A DNA stretch of 64,000 nucleotides from Cheiracanthium punctorium (lineage: Eukaryota > Arthropoda > Arachnida > Araneae > Cheiracanthiidae), in the NCBI GenBank assembly GCA_038373885.1, contig JAWZYV010016586.1, positions 1 to 64,000 of the forward strand, given 5' to 3'. Below, piece after piece: positions 21,690 to 32,686 of the stretch (positions are counted from its first letter, which is position 1; every line of letters starts with the position of its first letter). A program made the translations under genes and the position numbers. The notes beneath the pieces were generated by a model, which saw only the letters and a program-made list of their open reading frames with translations, was not told the origin of the DNA and did no database searches.

Positions 21690-22920
21690 TTATAAAGCTA
21701 AAATATCTGTGTATAAAGAATACCAGATAAGCACTGGTTGCACTTTTACACATAGGAGTCATTAGCATGGACATAAAAAACATGCTAATGACACTCACTT
21801 GTCCATGCTAATGACAATCTTTAACTTAAATAACATTATGAACACAATATAACCACAATATGCAATGGTCCTTCCTGTGTGTTTCTAAGATACAAAAGTT
21901 CTATGCAAACTGATAACAGAAAATTTTTAACTATAAAAGAATCATTAAAATTCTTAACCATTCTAATGACATGCAATTGATGTACTCACCTAGTATTGAA
22001 CTTGTATCCTCAAAATGCAGTATATTCTTCTGTGTCCATACTAAAGTAAAATGGCTGCCTGTTGCCTTGTTGAAACTTGTATTTTCTACACTATTGCCAT
22101 TATGTCAAAATGAAATATTGATTAAAAACCAGATGTTAAAGTATGTCCTTGCTTTAGAAATTCAATTTAGAGGACAAACTTTAAATCTTTTCTAGTGTTT
22201 ATTATTTTATTCTTAAAAATAAATTGATTTGTTAAATCATCTCATTGATTTATTTAAGAAAAGAATAACATTTGTTTGGCTTTATAAACATGAATTTGGC
22301 CTTTCAAAAATGTTGGTATAGACAGGACAGAGCTGCTGCGGACATCCATGCTAATGACATTTTTAATAGTTATTCTATTTTTTAAAGGTAATTTTTACTT
22401 AAATTGGGTGATACTTGAAAGTAAATAAAAAATAATATTAAGATAAACAAATTTAAATTTAAAAAAATGGTAGAAAATGCCCCAAATATTTTTGTATGCT
22501 GAAAGACAGAAATTCTCCCCTATTTTGAGAATCACCCATATATAATTTATGTTAAAATGTAGCCCATTTCACACCCACCTCCACCCTTGAATTACGTTCC
22601 TTCTTGAAAGTCATTTAAACAATCTCAAATAATTCAAATTTTAGTTTTGAAAAAGATACTAGAAAACTTAAAAAGTTTAATTTTTTAGGAAACAGTTTTA
22701 AATGGGAAATTTAGGGCTCAAAACACTAATATTTTATGAATAAAGAAAAAAAAAAAGAAAGATATATATATTTTAATCGTCATACATTACTATGCTTCCT
22801 TGGTCCACTATAAAATTTGGAATCTATGGCGAAGGTATCCACACATTGCTTCATTGCAGTATATATACAGTAATAGATTTGCATAAAAAAAAGTCTTCAA
22901 CAAAATCCTTAAAGCTCACA
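21421..22920. other. unassigned AT-rich spacer
   Basis: Holds a (TA)n tract and a thrice-repeated CATGCTAATGACA-like word (about 21765, 21783, 21802, again near 22349). No gene recognised. Confidence 0.45.
21657..21688. repeat. (TA)n microsatellite
   Basis: About 15 TA units. Confidence 0.9.
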
Positions 22921-22922
22921 TT

Positions 22923-23096
22923 CTAACAACCAAGCGAGGATTCAATCAACTTCTTGCACAATTCAGCCTCGTCATGCAGTTCTTGGGGATACTCTAGGTC
23001 CACTTCTAATATGCAGCCTTGCGGTCCGCCTGCAGGCATTGATAAAATGGCATTAATATTCATTTCTTCATTAAACAACCACTTGACAAGGTATTA
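22923..23096 (-). pseudogene. B-family DNA polymerase fragment, Polinton/Maverick-like
   Basis: A minus-strand open stretch of about 55 codons reads WLFNEEMNINAILSMP, GCILEVDLEYPQELHD and then stops at 22923. The GxILEVDLEYPxxLHD block is characteristic of protein-primed-type B polymerases carried by Polintons and related adintovirus-like elements (from memory of the family). Catalytic motifs A to C are not present here. It is a scrap, with nothing else of a Polinton (integrase, ATPase, capsid) seen nearby. Confidence 0.5.
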
Positions 23097-23397
23097 ATTT
23101 ATTGAAATTTGTCATGAAATAATGAAAATAATTATCAAATGAAGAATATGAAAAACACTTGAAAATCAATCGCAGTCGATACTAATTTTCTGTATTGTTT
23201 TTAATCAAGAATTACTTGGGATCAATGATACCTAAAAATAATTGTTACAGTTAAAACACTTTCATTTTTCCTCCATTCGAAAACTAAGTTCTATTTAACA
23301 TACTAAATACGTTTTGCTTCAAGCTTGACAATTAAATTTAAAATCCAATTTTCTCTTTTTAGGCTCCCTACGTACAGAAGATGATGCTGATGCTTAC
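23097..23397. other. unassigned spacer
   Basis: AT-rich; may be intronic to the THAP exon that ends at 23398. Confidence 0.35.
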
Positions 23398-23699
23398 ATG
23401 TATATAGGGTAATCATCAAAAACAGATGGAATAGATCCGGTTTTCAACCGTCTCCCATTCTTGACAGGAATAAAATCCTCTTTTTTAAAATGCTTACTGC
23501 ATACTCGACTGGAACTGGATTTATCGTTCACAACGAAATCTTTTCTAGATATAACTTTCAACCACTGTGTTTGAAGGGCCAAGTCGCTGGGAAACTCGTG
23601 GTATGATACATATTCTCCTCCCTCCTCTTTAATTTTCTTAATAGGAGTATGATAGGACGTACAAAACGGCACACAACAATTCACCATTATCTGTATCAA
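23398..23699 (-). CDS. THAP zinc-finger exon
   Basis: One complete THAP DNA-binding domain. The C2CH set is present (MVNCCVPFC... and VCSKHF), with the invariant Trp (TQWLKVI), the AVPTxF-like end as GSIPSVF, and HEFPSD. The start is likely the ATG at 23687 (MVNCC), since THAP domains normally begin at the initiator; an in-frame ATG at 23699 also exists. The frame runs to TACAT followed by GTAAGC at 23397, a good splice donor, so this is probably a first exon of a longer gene. THAP exons occur both in host regulators and in P-element, HARBI-like and Polinton-associated genes. The next exon was not identified in the 300 bases downstream. Confidence 0.75.
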
Positions 23700-23752
23700 G
23701 TTTTTACTGATTTAAGTTAATTTGCTAAATCGAAAATACTGCGAACGCACGA

Positions 23753-24256
23753 ATGTCTGACACGATTTCTATGCAATCCAATGGTAAACAAACCGCTTTT
23801 CTTGCTATGCTGACAGTGAACTCAAGCGGTAGAATAAATAAAATACATTTCATCAATCCCGATAGTGCAAAAAACCATTTAAACAGTGTGTATTTTATCG
23901 ATAAATTATTAGAATCGTATTTTCCAAAAGATGCTCAAAATTTTACATTACTACAGGATAATTCTCGTATTCATACAGCTAAAATTGTTCAACAATGGTT
24001 CGAAAAATACAATATTACGATAATAGAGTGGCCATCGTATTCACCCGATTTGAATCCAATAGAAAATTTATGGGGTATGATGGAATATTTAACTCAAAAT
24101 AGAACTCCAACATCTAAAGAAGATTTATGGGATCTTATCAAAGAAACTTATGAAAAGGTTATTTCAGATACCGATTATATTAAACATTTAACTCGATCCA
24201 TGCCAACCCATTTACAAAAAGTGATTGAATTAGAAGGTAGTATTACTAAATATTAA
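23753..24256 (+). pseudogene. Tc1-type transposase, C-terminal part
   Basis: 167 codons open to the stop at 24256. They show LLQDNSRIHTA (second catalytic Asp), SYSPDLNPIENLWGMM (Glu) and a normal C-terminus. There are 34 residues between the second Asp and the Glu, the DD34E spacing of Tc1. The first Asp and the paired DNA-binding region are missing, so it is 5'-truncated although the remainder is undamaged. The ATG at 23753 is fortuitous. Codon use is very AT-rich. It diverges from the THAP exon across 53 bases; no shared promoter is evident. Confidence 0.75.
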
Positions 24257-24265
24257 AAATATGGT

Positions 24266-24362
24266 TATTTTTTTATTAACTATAAACTAACTACAATATT
24301 TTTTATTAACTATAAACTAACTACAATACTTTTTTATTAATTATAAACTAACTACAATATTT
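24266..24362. repeat. minisatellite, about 31 bp x 3
   Basis: Three units of TATTAACTATAAACTAACTA plus an AT stretch, just after the Tc1 stop codon. Confidence 0.85.
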
Positions 24363-24601
24363 TGTTTTGTTAAATTCCAGTCAATTCTTTTAAAAATTAA
24401 CTTAAATTATTGGATTAATGTATTTCTTTTATTTTAGTAATTTTTTAATATTCCATTTTATAATTTTTAAATATTTTATTTCAAATTAAAAAAAAAAAAT
24501 ATTTCATTTTATACTTTTTAAATATTTTTAATCAAATTGCTTTTTTTAAGTGATGAAAATTTTTAATTATTTAAATTATAAACTATTTAATTTGAATAGA
24601 A

Positions 24602-25505
24602 TTATTTTACCAACAACTTTATAAACTGTGTAATATTTCGTATAATTGATTCATCCTGACCAATAAATAATTTAAATACATCCAAAGTCCAGAATTCGAT
24701 GGGTCGTAAGTATAATATTTGATAATCATCATCTAGATCAGTTATTTCTTTTCCGTGTGTTTGTATTTTAAAATAATCCATACATTCCTGAATATCTTTC
24801 TTTTGCAAACTATCATCCAACATTAATATTTCTTTAAGGGTCGAAACTTTTATTGGGTTACCCTTGCTATACAATTGTATTTTTTTCGAATAATCTTCGA
24901 TGAAATGCATAATCATTCGAGCATTTGCACAAGTTCCCTTTTCAAAATGAACTTCTTTTTTTTTTTTTTTTTTTTTTTGTTTATTTTACTTGAAGCATAA
25001 ACCATCATACACATAAAACCATAATAATTGTAACTATTGGGAAAAAGAATAAATGGATAACTTTGTGAAAAGGCAAATTCCGTTATCTTTTCGGACGGTG
25101 TTGAAACTATTTTACAAAACTCTGTGTCAATTTACTATATAAATCTAAGGAAAATAATTCATTTGCATTCCCATCTTGTATAGTTTTAACTACGTAGTAA
25201 AGTGGTGTATTTTTATGATGGGTTACATTCATATTTAAAATTTGTCGACACGTTTGTTGATAAGGTGTATCTTCATCAAAATATTGGTTACACATTCGAG
25301 CTATTAGATCGAATACAAAGTTGGCAACGACTTCCAAATTACTATTACACGTAAAACAATAAATCATAATGTAAATAAGATCAAACGACATGCAATATTT
25401 GGAAAAATGTTTTCGAATTTCAGTGGCGGTTCTAGATAAATGATAAAAATTCACCCGGTGAATCCACATTGATAATTTCTTCCCGAGTTGTATTGTCAAA
25501 CGTTT
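24602..25505 (-). pseudogene. unknown AT-rich gene, frameshifted (piece 1)
   Basis: Minus-strand frames follow one another: 25499-25107 (words HLSRTATEIRKHFSKYC, IYIMIYCFTC, CRQILNMN), then a shifted frame about 25125-24980 (PSEKITEFAF, YNYYGFMCMMVY), then 24916-24602 (MIMHFIEDYSKK, DLDDDYQILYLRP, FKLFIGQD) ending at the stop before 24602. Their junctions need only one-base changes, so they look like one ancestral reading frame of about 300 codons. A run of 23 A on the coding strand (about 24958-24979) lies between the last two pieces. Cys-rich and aromatic; no transposase, integrase or reverse transcriptase motif. I do not recognise the family. A large DNA virus or another AT-rich parasite is possible but unproven. 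Confidence 0.4.
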
Positions 25506-25574
25506 TTACATAGGGACAAATAATTTTAAAGTAATATTAAAAAAAGTTGTATTACATTTGTTTTAAAAAAGGTT

Positions 25575-25996
25575 TCAATTTTTTTCGACATTTTTATCTT
25601 CGCATTCTAATTTTTCGACCATATTCATGTAATTGTCAATAAATTTTCTTATATTTTTGCTCGTAAAGTAGCTTTCACATCAAAATTATAATTTTTACAC
25701 GAAACAAAATCTTGATTGATAGTTCCTAATAATGTAATGGCATTTTTAAAATTGAAATAACTAATTTCAACTTTGCACGGTTTTATACCGGGTATATTTC
25801 TTATCCAAATTATACAAGGAACATTTAAATCTCCTGTGCAATCGGCATAAAGTTTTGCTACATAAGATAAAATCATCGGTTCCGTTTTAGTCGTGAGATG
25901 TTCATTGACATCCATTATTAGATTGCCGCATGTTTTACAAAATAATTGTCTGTTGTCTGCAACGTGAATTTCGCTCTCGTCATGACAAAAAATCAT
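25575..25996 (-). pseudogene. unknown AT-rich gene with CxxC motifs (piece 2)
   Basis: The open frame 25996-25649 starts MIFCHDESEIHVADN and continues LFCKTCGNLIMDV (a CxxC), YADCTGDLNVPCIIW and GIKPCKVEISYF. A one-base shift near 25655 continues it to a stop at 25575 through FIDNYMNMVEKLEC. The paired cysteines suggest a zinc-binding fold. The same strand and base composition as piece 1, and a gap of only 70-odd bases, suggest neighbouring genes or one longer gene. Family unknown. Confidence 0.4.
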
Positions 25997-26173
25997 TTAA
26001 TTTTAAATATGTGAGAAACATCTTTGTTTCCTTAATTTATCTCTTTAATTTATATAAAAAAATTATACAGTCAAAAAAATCAAAGTTTAATATTTTATCT
26101 TTAAAAAATCTAAAATTGTCTTTTTAAAGATGTTGTATTCATAAAAATATAATTTATTTATAATCGATTATAA

Positions 26174-26226
26174 TTAATCTAGTATTATAATAATCAATCT
26201 AGTATTATAATAATCAATCTAGTACT
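26174..26226. repeat. 20-bp tandem repeat
   Basis: TCTAGTATTATAATAATCAA repeated about 2.5 times; the last copy has ACTATA for ATTATA. Confidence 0.85.
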
Positions 26227-26436
26227 ATATTTTATTATAAAAATAAACTAAATCCAAATGAAAAAATACCCATAATTACAAGAAATGAAACTGATGTATG
26301 ATTTATCAAGTTCCGCATTGGGAAATTTTTAAAAGAAGAAACATAACATTTAGACAAAATGAAATGGGTAATTTCTGAAAATCAAAATGGAAACATTAAA
26401 AAAATATGCTATTACCTAAAATTTACCCAAATCATT

Positions 26437-26700
26437 AAATATAAAAAATAAACTTTTTAGTTTTAAGTGTTGTTTTTTATATTGTCTATTTTCTTACTGC
26501 AAAACTTTTTAAACATACCAAATTCTTTTAATTTACCCATATGAACAAATATAAAAAATAAACTTTTTAGTTTAAAGTGTTGTTTACTAATATTGTTTTT
26601 TTTTTTTTACTGCAAAACTTTTTAAATAAAACATAAAAAAATAGTTAAATAATAATTAAAAAAGACAAATTTTTTTAAACATACCAAATTCTTTTATTGA
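26437..26700. repeat. tandem duplication of about 105 bp
   Basis: AAATATAAAAAATAAACTTT starts at about 26437 and again at about 26549. Both are followed by GTGTTGTTT and ACTGCAAAACTTTTTAAA; the words AAACATACCAAATTCTTTTA recur at 26511 and 26676. Non-coding. Confidence 0.8.
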
Positions 26701-26810
26701 ATATTATATAATAATAATAAACAGTAATAATATTTCATATAGTATTATAGTCTTGTTACAGTTGCATTCAATACTTTTTTTAATCGGTGCAAGAGATGGG
26801 TAAATCATAG

Positions 26811-27124
26811 TTAAGTTTTTTTAAAGAAACGTTTTACTTTACCTACACTACAAGTTATCTTGAAACATTGGTCACATACCGGAATTCCTTCTCTTCTAGC
26901 TAACCGTACAGAATGGTTCCAATTTTTCATGCAAAAACATTGCTCGACGCTTTCCTTTAACAATTAATTGATTTATTTGCATCTCGCTTACGAGTTTTTG
27001 CAGAATTTCGATCCAGTTGATATTGATGTACGACTTTGACAATTACTTCTTGAAATGTCGAAAGAGTAAAGTCTTTTACTCCAAATAGGTGGATGGATAG
27101 GTCAGGATGGATTCCCACCACGAA
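26811..27124 (-). pseudogene. unknown AT-rich gene with treble cysteine motif (piece 3)
   Basis: Minus-strand frame from about 27124 reads GIHPDLSIHLFGVKDF, VVHQYQLDRNSAKTRKRD and then needs a one-base shift near 26960 to continue as ESVEQCFCMKNWNHSVRL, VCDQCFKITC and a basic end before the stop at 26811. The CxC...CxxC arrangement is a plausible zinc-binding domain. No family recognised. Same strand and composition as the 24602-25996 pieces. Confidence 0.4.
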
Positions 27125-28154
27125 CAATACTTAAAAAAAAGTTAACAGAGCCAGTTTGTCCATGAAATTGAATTTTATTGATCAAATTAAAAATATAAAT
27201 GCTATTTCTTATTCATTCAATGCTTTTTTTTATGTACCAAGTCTGAAACCATTCTCACAAAAATCTGTAATATATTCAAAAATTGAAGTAGCAACCATTT
27301 AATTTGGACAGCAATAGAATAAACATGTTTATTTGACATCATACAAATACATATTTATATATATAACTGACACCATCACATACATACCCTTTAAAGCGTA
27401 TATCCGCAACGAACTTCTCTTTAAACATACAATGTCCATTTTCTTGTTCATTTATTACGTTAAAACTTTCGTTGCCACTGTGAGTTTTTCCACGTACCGA
27501 TATATCTCTGTTAAACCAAAATCCAAAATCTCTGTTACAGAAATTGTTGTTTTTTTTTAAAATCAAGAGATTCGATTTTTAGGCCGCCATCAAAAATTTA
27601 TACCCAAAGTTTTTGAAAGGTATCCGTTTTAATTTCCAATGCGTTGGAAATTAAAATGGCTATAAATCCGTAAGGATTTATATATATAAAAAATGCATGT
27701 TCTATAAAATTTTTCCAGGTATAAAAGTTCCTTTGATATAAAAATCATTTTAATTTTTTTTAATACAAAGGATGCTGAACAATGTAATTTAAATAGGCGG
27801 GAAAAGACTTGTACCTAATTGAAAGAATACTGCTGAAAAGTTAAAAAAATACAGGACGATTAAATTATTTCTTATGCTTTATTGACCTTAAATCTAAAGT
27901 GAAAATTATTAGTTATATGAATATTAAAGAATCGGCAACTTGTTACAGAAACATAGCTGCCAACCTTGGAGAATGAAAATTAGGGAAACTAAAAAACCCT
28001 TGTTATTGATGAAAAAACTCTGTGTGCACATGCGTAATATATCAGTAACCAAGAAAATTTATAGCTTAAAACATTTTTAAAACAACCAATTTTAAAATTC
28101 GATACTTTTTAAAAGAAATAAACAATTTTTTAAACGGTAAATATTTTTGAACTA
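27125..28154. other. unassigned AT-rich spacer
   Basis: Includes a perfect inverted word pair at about 27632 (AATTTCCAATGCGTTGGAAATT). The open stretch on either strand at 27333-27566 shows no recognisable domain. Confidence 0.4.
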
Positions 28155-28165
28155 TTTGCATTCAT

Positions 28166-28345
28166 GGGCACCGGCAGCATAGGGCAGGGGGAGGGGCACT
28201 TGCCCCTCCCCGGATTTTTGTATGCAGTGTTTTCCTTTGCTTTTTTGTTCTTTTCAACATGGTAACCATACTTTTAAGTAATCTTTGCCCCCCTGGAGTA
28301 GTCTTTGCCCCCCCCCCCCCCCCCCCGGGAAATATTCTGCCCATG
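28166..28345. mobile_element. MITE with C run, about 180 bp
   Basis: Flanked by the direct repeat TTTGCATTCAT (28155-28165 and 28346-28356). Ends GGGCACC... and ...CTGCCCATG are weakly inverted. Inside are a palindrome GGGGAGGGGCA / TTGCCCCTCCCC and a C run of about 20 at 28308. Non-coding. The target duplication length (9-11 bp) does not decide the superfamily. Confidence 0.7.
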
Positions 28346-28361
28346 TTTGCATTCATATATT

Positions 28362-28777
28362 TTATGAATTAAAATACCGAGAACGTTTTGTACGTTTCGA
28401 GCTGTATTTTTTGGCTATATCGGAATCCGGGAACATCTTTTTGAATAATGCTCCTGCGTGATCTGAGCAACTTAGTGGCAAGTTATGCTCAATGATGAAC
28501 TTAGTAAATAAGCACTCTGCTTTTATCACGCTTAGATTCTGGGATGTAGCAAATGAGAAGTCAATTTTGAACTGTTTGCACATGCTTTAGTGTTGGTTTG
28601 ATGCTTTTTCGATTTAGCGTGAGTCACAATGTCATTTCTTCGCCCGTGCGCTATAGCAATATCGTATGTACTTTATGTGCAAAATGCAAAGTTTGCACCT
28701 TTATTTGACAGTTTGATAAATTTAAAGTCCTTGGAATAATCCGATTTAAATTGCATTAAGTACTTCTTTCCAGACAT
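28362..28777 (-). pseudogene. hAT-type transposase N-terminus with BED-like finger
   Basis: Starts MSGKKYLMQF at 28777, has a broken BED/zinc-finger stretch (FAFC, then HGRRNDIVTHAKSKKHQ in a shifted frame) and continues MCKQFKIDFS, EHNLPLSCSDHAGALFKKMF and PDSDIAKKYSSKRTK. The last block is typical of hAT-like ZBED/KIAA1586-type proteins of invertebrates. The catalytic core and dimerisation region are missing. At least two frameshifts. Confidence 0.65.
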
Positions 28778-29241
28778 TATTTTACCGCTCCCTCAACTAC
28801 AAACACCACAATCTAGCATGCTGGATCGTAAAATACATAAACATACACGAGGAGGAGGGCAGAGTGGAGGGGGGAAGCTCTGTAATTCGATTCTGCGGAA
28901 TGTTATCGATAATCGCAACCGTCGTCTTAAGGAAATTCATGGAAATTGGCGAGAAAGCTTGCTACGTTCTACGTGCTATGACGTCATTACGAAATATCAG
29001 TTTCGGCCAATAGCGAAGTTTCTTCAGTTTCTGTCGTTAGCATTTAACAAGTTCTGTAAATTTTTTTCTAAAATTGAAAAGTACATAAAACATGAGAATA
29101 ATTTGGAAAAATTCGGGAGTCTCCCGAAAAAATCGGAGGGTATGGCAGCTATGCAGGAAAGACAAATATTTTTTATAACGAAAAAAGGGGGCAGATCTTA
29201 TACATGATGCGGTTGCCAATATTAACTAAGAAAAATCTTAC
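28778..29241. other. unassigned spacer
   Basis: Contains GACGTCATTACG and a GGAGGAGGG strip but no recognisable gene. Confidence 0.35.
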
Positions 29242-29379
29242 CAACTGAACATTCAACGAATGAAATCCCTTGCGATTAACATAATTTCTTTCATTGTGAT
29301 GCTCATCATCAGGTGGTGCTGTAATTGCAACATTTGTGCAATCTATAGCACCAATAACTCCGGGGAAATTGGAATAGTG
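29242..29379 (-). pseudogene. HARBI1-type nuclease exon fragment
   Basis: Reads [19 protein letters not shown], then [17 protein letters not shown] and stops at a GTAAG splice donor (29241-29237). IDCT carries the first catalytic Asp. This corresponds to the exon before the CDAKL block in HARBI1-like genes. Neither neighbouring exon was found. Confidence 0.75.
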
Positions 29380-29703
29380 ATAGATTATTTACAATCCTAG
29401 CAATAAAATACTGAGGAAATTATTTGAGACCGGCTTATATATACGTCCTGACCAGTTAAAGCATTGACTACGCAAAGCTTATTTATACGCCTGGGGCAGT
29501 TAAGGGGTTAAACATAATAATTACTATGTTAGTGTTGACATATGGGTTCAAGAGATGGAAAATTCGGATAAACCATGTGTGCTAATTTAAAATAAAAGGA
29601 CGGACTTGCATTAAAATATTAAAAGGTTAAAAACACATAAAATAAAACACATGTGTGCTATTTTACAAAACTTAGGGCATGACATCCGAAAATTATATTC
29701 TTA
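29380..29703. other. unassigned spacer
   Basis: No feature recognised. Confidence 0.35.
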
Positions 29704-30060
29704 ATGATGAGGACTTTCTGCTTAATAGATGTGACCAACCGGTACTCTCATTTTTTTTCTCTTTTGAAACAGAATATGGGGGACTTAAAATCACCTGTTT
29801 TCATGTCCGATATGGCAGAAGAATTTTGTAATGCATGGAAAACTGTAATGGGTATGCCGGGAATGCACCTCTTTTGTGCTTGGCACGTTTACCGAGCAAG
29901 GCAACAAAATAAAACAGAAAAAAAAAAAGGAATTAATGGAACAGAAAAAAAAAGTGACTGCATACAAAATTGCCAGATGTCTTCTTCTTTGTGACATAGA
30001 CACATTTAAATACAAAGAAGAAAATCAGCTTGAAAATGGCATGTTAAGTTATCAGTATTA
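29704..30060 (+). pseudogene. MULE transposase fragment
   Basis: The frame from 29704 holds PVFMSDMAEEFCNAWKTVMG (second Asp region) and MHLFCAWHVYRAR (the CxWH of MULE transposases), then A-rich sequence and a weaker tail KIARCLLLCDIDTFKYKEE in a second frame. First Asp and terminal Glu regions are absent or unrecognisable. Confidence 0.65.
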
Positions 30061-30775
30061 GAAAAGTAAATCTTCAATAGCAGCTTTCTGGAGACAAATC
30101 TTGTGGATATTCGTTCCGCTTGTTTTTGAGTAAAGATGGTAAACTCATCTTGCAAACCATTTCTTCCCAAAGAGACTGGAAAATGACAATTTCTCAGTTG
30201 TCACATTTTGAACTTTCTGATAGCATATCTTTTTGGCATTCTTCGCAATGATTATAGCCTTGCCTATAATTCTTCAGAAATTGGTGGAAATCTTTAACAT
30301 TGTTCAAACATACCATAATATCTATATATTCTGTCTGTAAAAATTAATTTAATATATCTTTTTGAGAAAATAAATTTAGGAGAAACACAATTTGAAATTT
30401 GTTTTAAAAAGTCCATATAGCCGCAAGCTGCATACCTATCGGGTCCGTTCCATTTCATGTCGTCGCTTTCATAAATACTTTTAAAAAATTCCGTAATTTG
30501 TTTTAAATATTTTTCCACAGTGTTGATTAAACTCAAAGAGTAAAATACCACCTTGTTGGCGCAAAATATGGAATGCTTCTTTTAAGGTGCTCTTGAATTG
30601 CGAAAGATTTTTTACTAGAAATGGATGAAAATGTTAAAATTCCATTTAATGTAGAAATTTTTTTTTAATTGCATTTGGGAATCTCTTTCATGCCTTAAGC
30701 CAATACTAAGTTTGCAGTGTTGCATAAGAAAAGAGTGGTTAGTACATTGCTAAAAAAAAAAAAAAAAACCTAGAA
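30061..30775. other. unassigned spacer left of LINE D
   Basis: An open minus-strand stretch at 30551-30294 (85 codons) shows no known domain. It has an A run at about 30751. Confidence 0.35.
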
Positions 30776-30792
30776 CATTGTACAGTAAAACA

Positions 30793-31522
30793 ACAGAATC
30801 TGGAATGAGCATAAATTCCCTTCTTCATGGAGAAATGCCATAGTCGTTCCTTTTCCCAAACCTGGAAAAGATCCGTCCAACCCCAATAACTACCGTCCCA
30901 TAGCCCTTACTAGCTGCTTATGCAAACTAATGGAGAGGATGATTAATGCCCGCCTAGTTTATATTTTAGAAACTGACAACCATTTACACCCTTTTCAAAG
31001 TGGCTTCCGTAAAGGCAGATCTACTATAGACAATATTCTCTACCTGGAGACACAAATTCGAAATGCTTTCTTGAGAAAAAATCACTTAGTTTCCATTTTC
31101 TTTGACATAGAGAAAGCTTATGACCGGACTTGGAGATACAGTATTCTCCGTGACTTACATAACTTTGGTTTACGTGGCAACCTTCCCATTTTTATCAAGA
31201 ACTTTTTACCCCTTCGTAACTTTAGAGTACAAATAAACAACACTTTATCCAATAACTTTATACAGGAGGAAGGCGTACCTCAGGGCTCCATCCTAAGCGT
31301 TACCCTTTTTTCAATAAAAATAAATGACATCCTTAAACAAGTCCCTGCAACAGTCCACGGTAGCCTGTATGTAGATGACCTCCAGATTTCTTGTCAGGGG
31401 AAGGACATGCGCTATGTAGAGCGCCAACTACAGAACACTGTTAATCGCATTTTAAAGTGGTGCAACACAAATGGATTCAACATCTCTGCCGAAAAAACTG
31501 TTTCTGTACACTTCTGTCGAAG
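30793..31522 (+). pseudogene. LINE D ORF2, reverse transcriptase core
   Basis: Motifs in order: NNYRPIALTSCLCKLMERM, GFRKGRSTIDNILYLE, SIFFDIEKAYDRTW (catalytic Asp), GVPQGSILSVTLFSIKIND, GSLYVDDLQI (YVDD box), NGFNISAEKTVSVHFCR. The frame is open to the insertion point. It continues at 32687. Confidence 0.9.
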
Positions 31523-32686
31523 TCTGTGCCATCAGCTTCTATTGGCGGAAAACTACCCACGTGTTTGCCGTGCGTGGAGACCCGTGTCCCCGGAAATGGG
31601 GATCCTGGTAATTGTGGGGGTTTATTCTCCAACACATTGCTTTGGCCTCGGCTTCGGGTAAACGGGAGGTGCACAGCGTTCCCCTGTGTATCAACCGGCT
31701 GGTGGTACTGATTTCAGTCAACTGCTAGGGATCAAGCAAACGGACATCTACTGGGCACGTCGTTAAGGGTGGATGCTGCCTAAGGGATGTACTGTGCGCG
31801 TATAGACCCGACTAGCACTGGTGCACGGGTGTGCATCCCCTTGTTGGGCTCCGTGGTGGGTGCTGCGGTCGGGTCCGAATTTCCAATCCCCAATATGGAT
31901 TCGACATTATCTTCGTCTCATGTCAACGTTCCGAAATCTCCTACTCAAGGAGATGGTAATTTAAAATTTTTTCTTGTGAAATGTCAGGACGGTAACTTCA
32001 GCCAAACATCCCCCTTCCTAATCCATAAGTGCATAACTGATCATGTCGGAGAAGTTGCTAAAATAAAAAAAATACGCTCAGGAGACCTCTTGGTGGAAGT
32101 AAACAATAGCACACAGGCAAACAACATTATGAAATTAAAAATTATGGGTCTAAAATCTGTCACTGTCTCACCCCATAAAACACTTAACTCATCAAGAGGC
32201 GTCATATCAGAACCTGATCTGTTACACTGTTCAGAGGCTGAAATCCTGGAAAATCTGAAATCCCAAAATGTTAGTGCAGTTCGCAGAATCAGTATAAAAC
32301 GCAATAACCAAATAATAGACACAAAACACATAATCTTGACCTTTCAATCTCCTAAGATTCCATCTCATATCAAAGCAGGCTACCTTTCATGTCCCGTCAG
32401 AACGTACATACCTAATCCTACCCGTTGTTTTCAGTGCCAAAAGTTTTGCCATACAAAACCTTCCTGTCGTGGTTCCCCAGTATGTGCCCGCTGTGGTATC
32501 TCTGGCCACGACAGTGACACCTGTTCCGGCTCTCCTAAATGCGTTAACTGCAAACAAGACCATCCCTCATATTCCCGTTCCTGTCCTAAATGGTCTTATG
32601 AAAAAGAAATCCAGTCCTTGCGTGCCACACAAGGATTGTCTTACCCAGAAGCACGTAAAATAATAGCCTCTCGCACCCCTAAACCC
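31523..32686 (+). mobile_element. LINE piece (5' UTR + ORF1 part) inserted in LINE D
   Basis: Starts in mid 5' UTR (TCTGTGCCATCAGCTTCT) and ends in ORF1 after RTPKP. It is flanked by a perfect 22-bp direct repeat beginning TTTCTGTACAC (31501-31522 and 32687-32708). Removing the piece and one repeat rejoins the reverse transcriptase of LINE D. It lacks both element ends and any A-rich or (CCAA)n tail. Confidence 0.9.
31895..32686 (+). pseudogene. ORF1 of the nested piece, subfamily 2, C-terminally cut
   Basis: ATG at 31895 (MDSTLSSSHVN). Open through KFFLVKCQDGNFSQTSPFL, SEPDLLHCSEAEILENL and three CCHC knuckles: RCFQCQKFCHTKPSC, CARCGISGHDSDTC, KCVNCKQDHPSYSRSC. In the first knuckle the usual FGH is FCH. 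The reading frame runs from the insert into LINE D sequence out of frame, so the last 100 or so residues of ORF1 are replaced. Confidence 0.85.
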
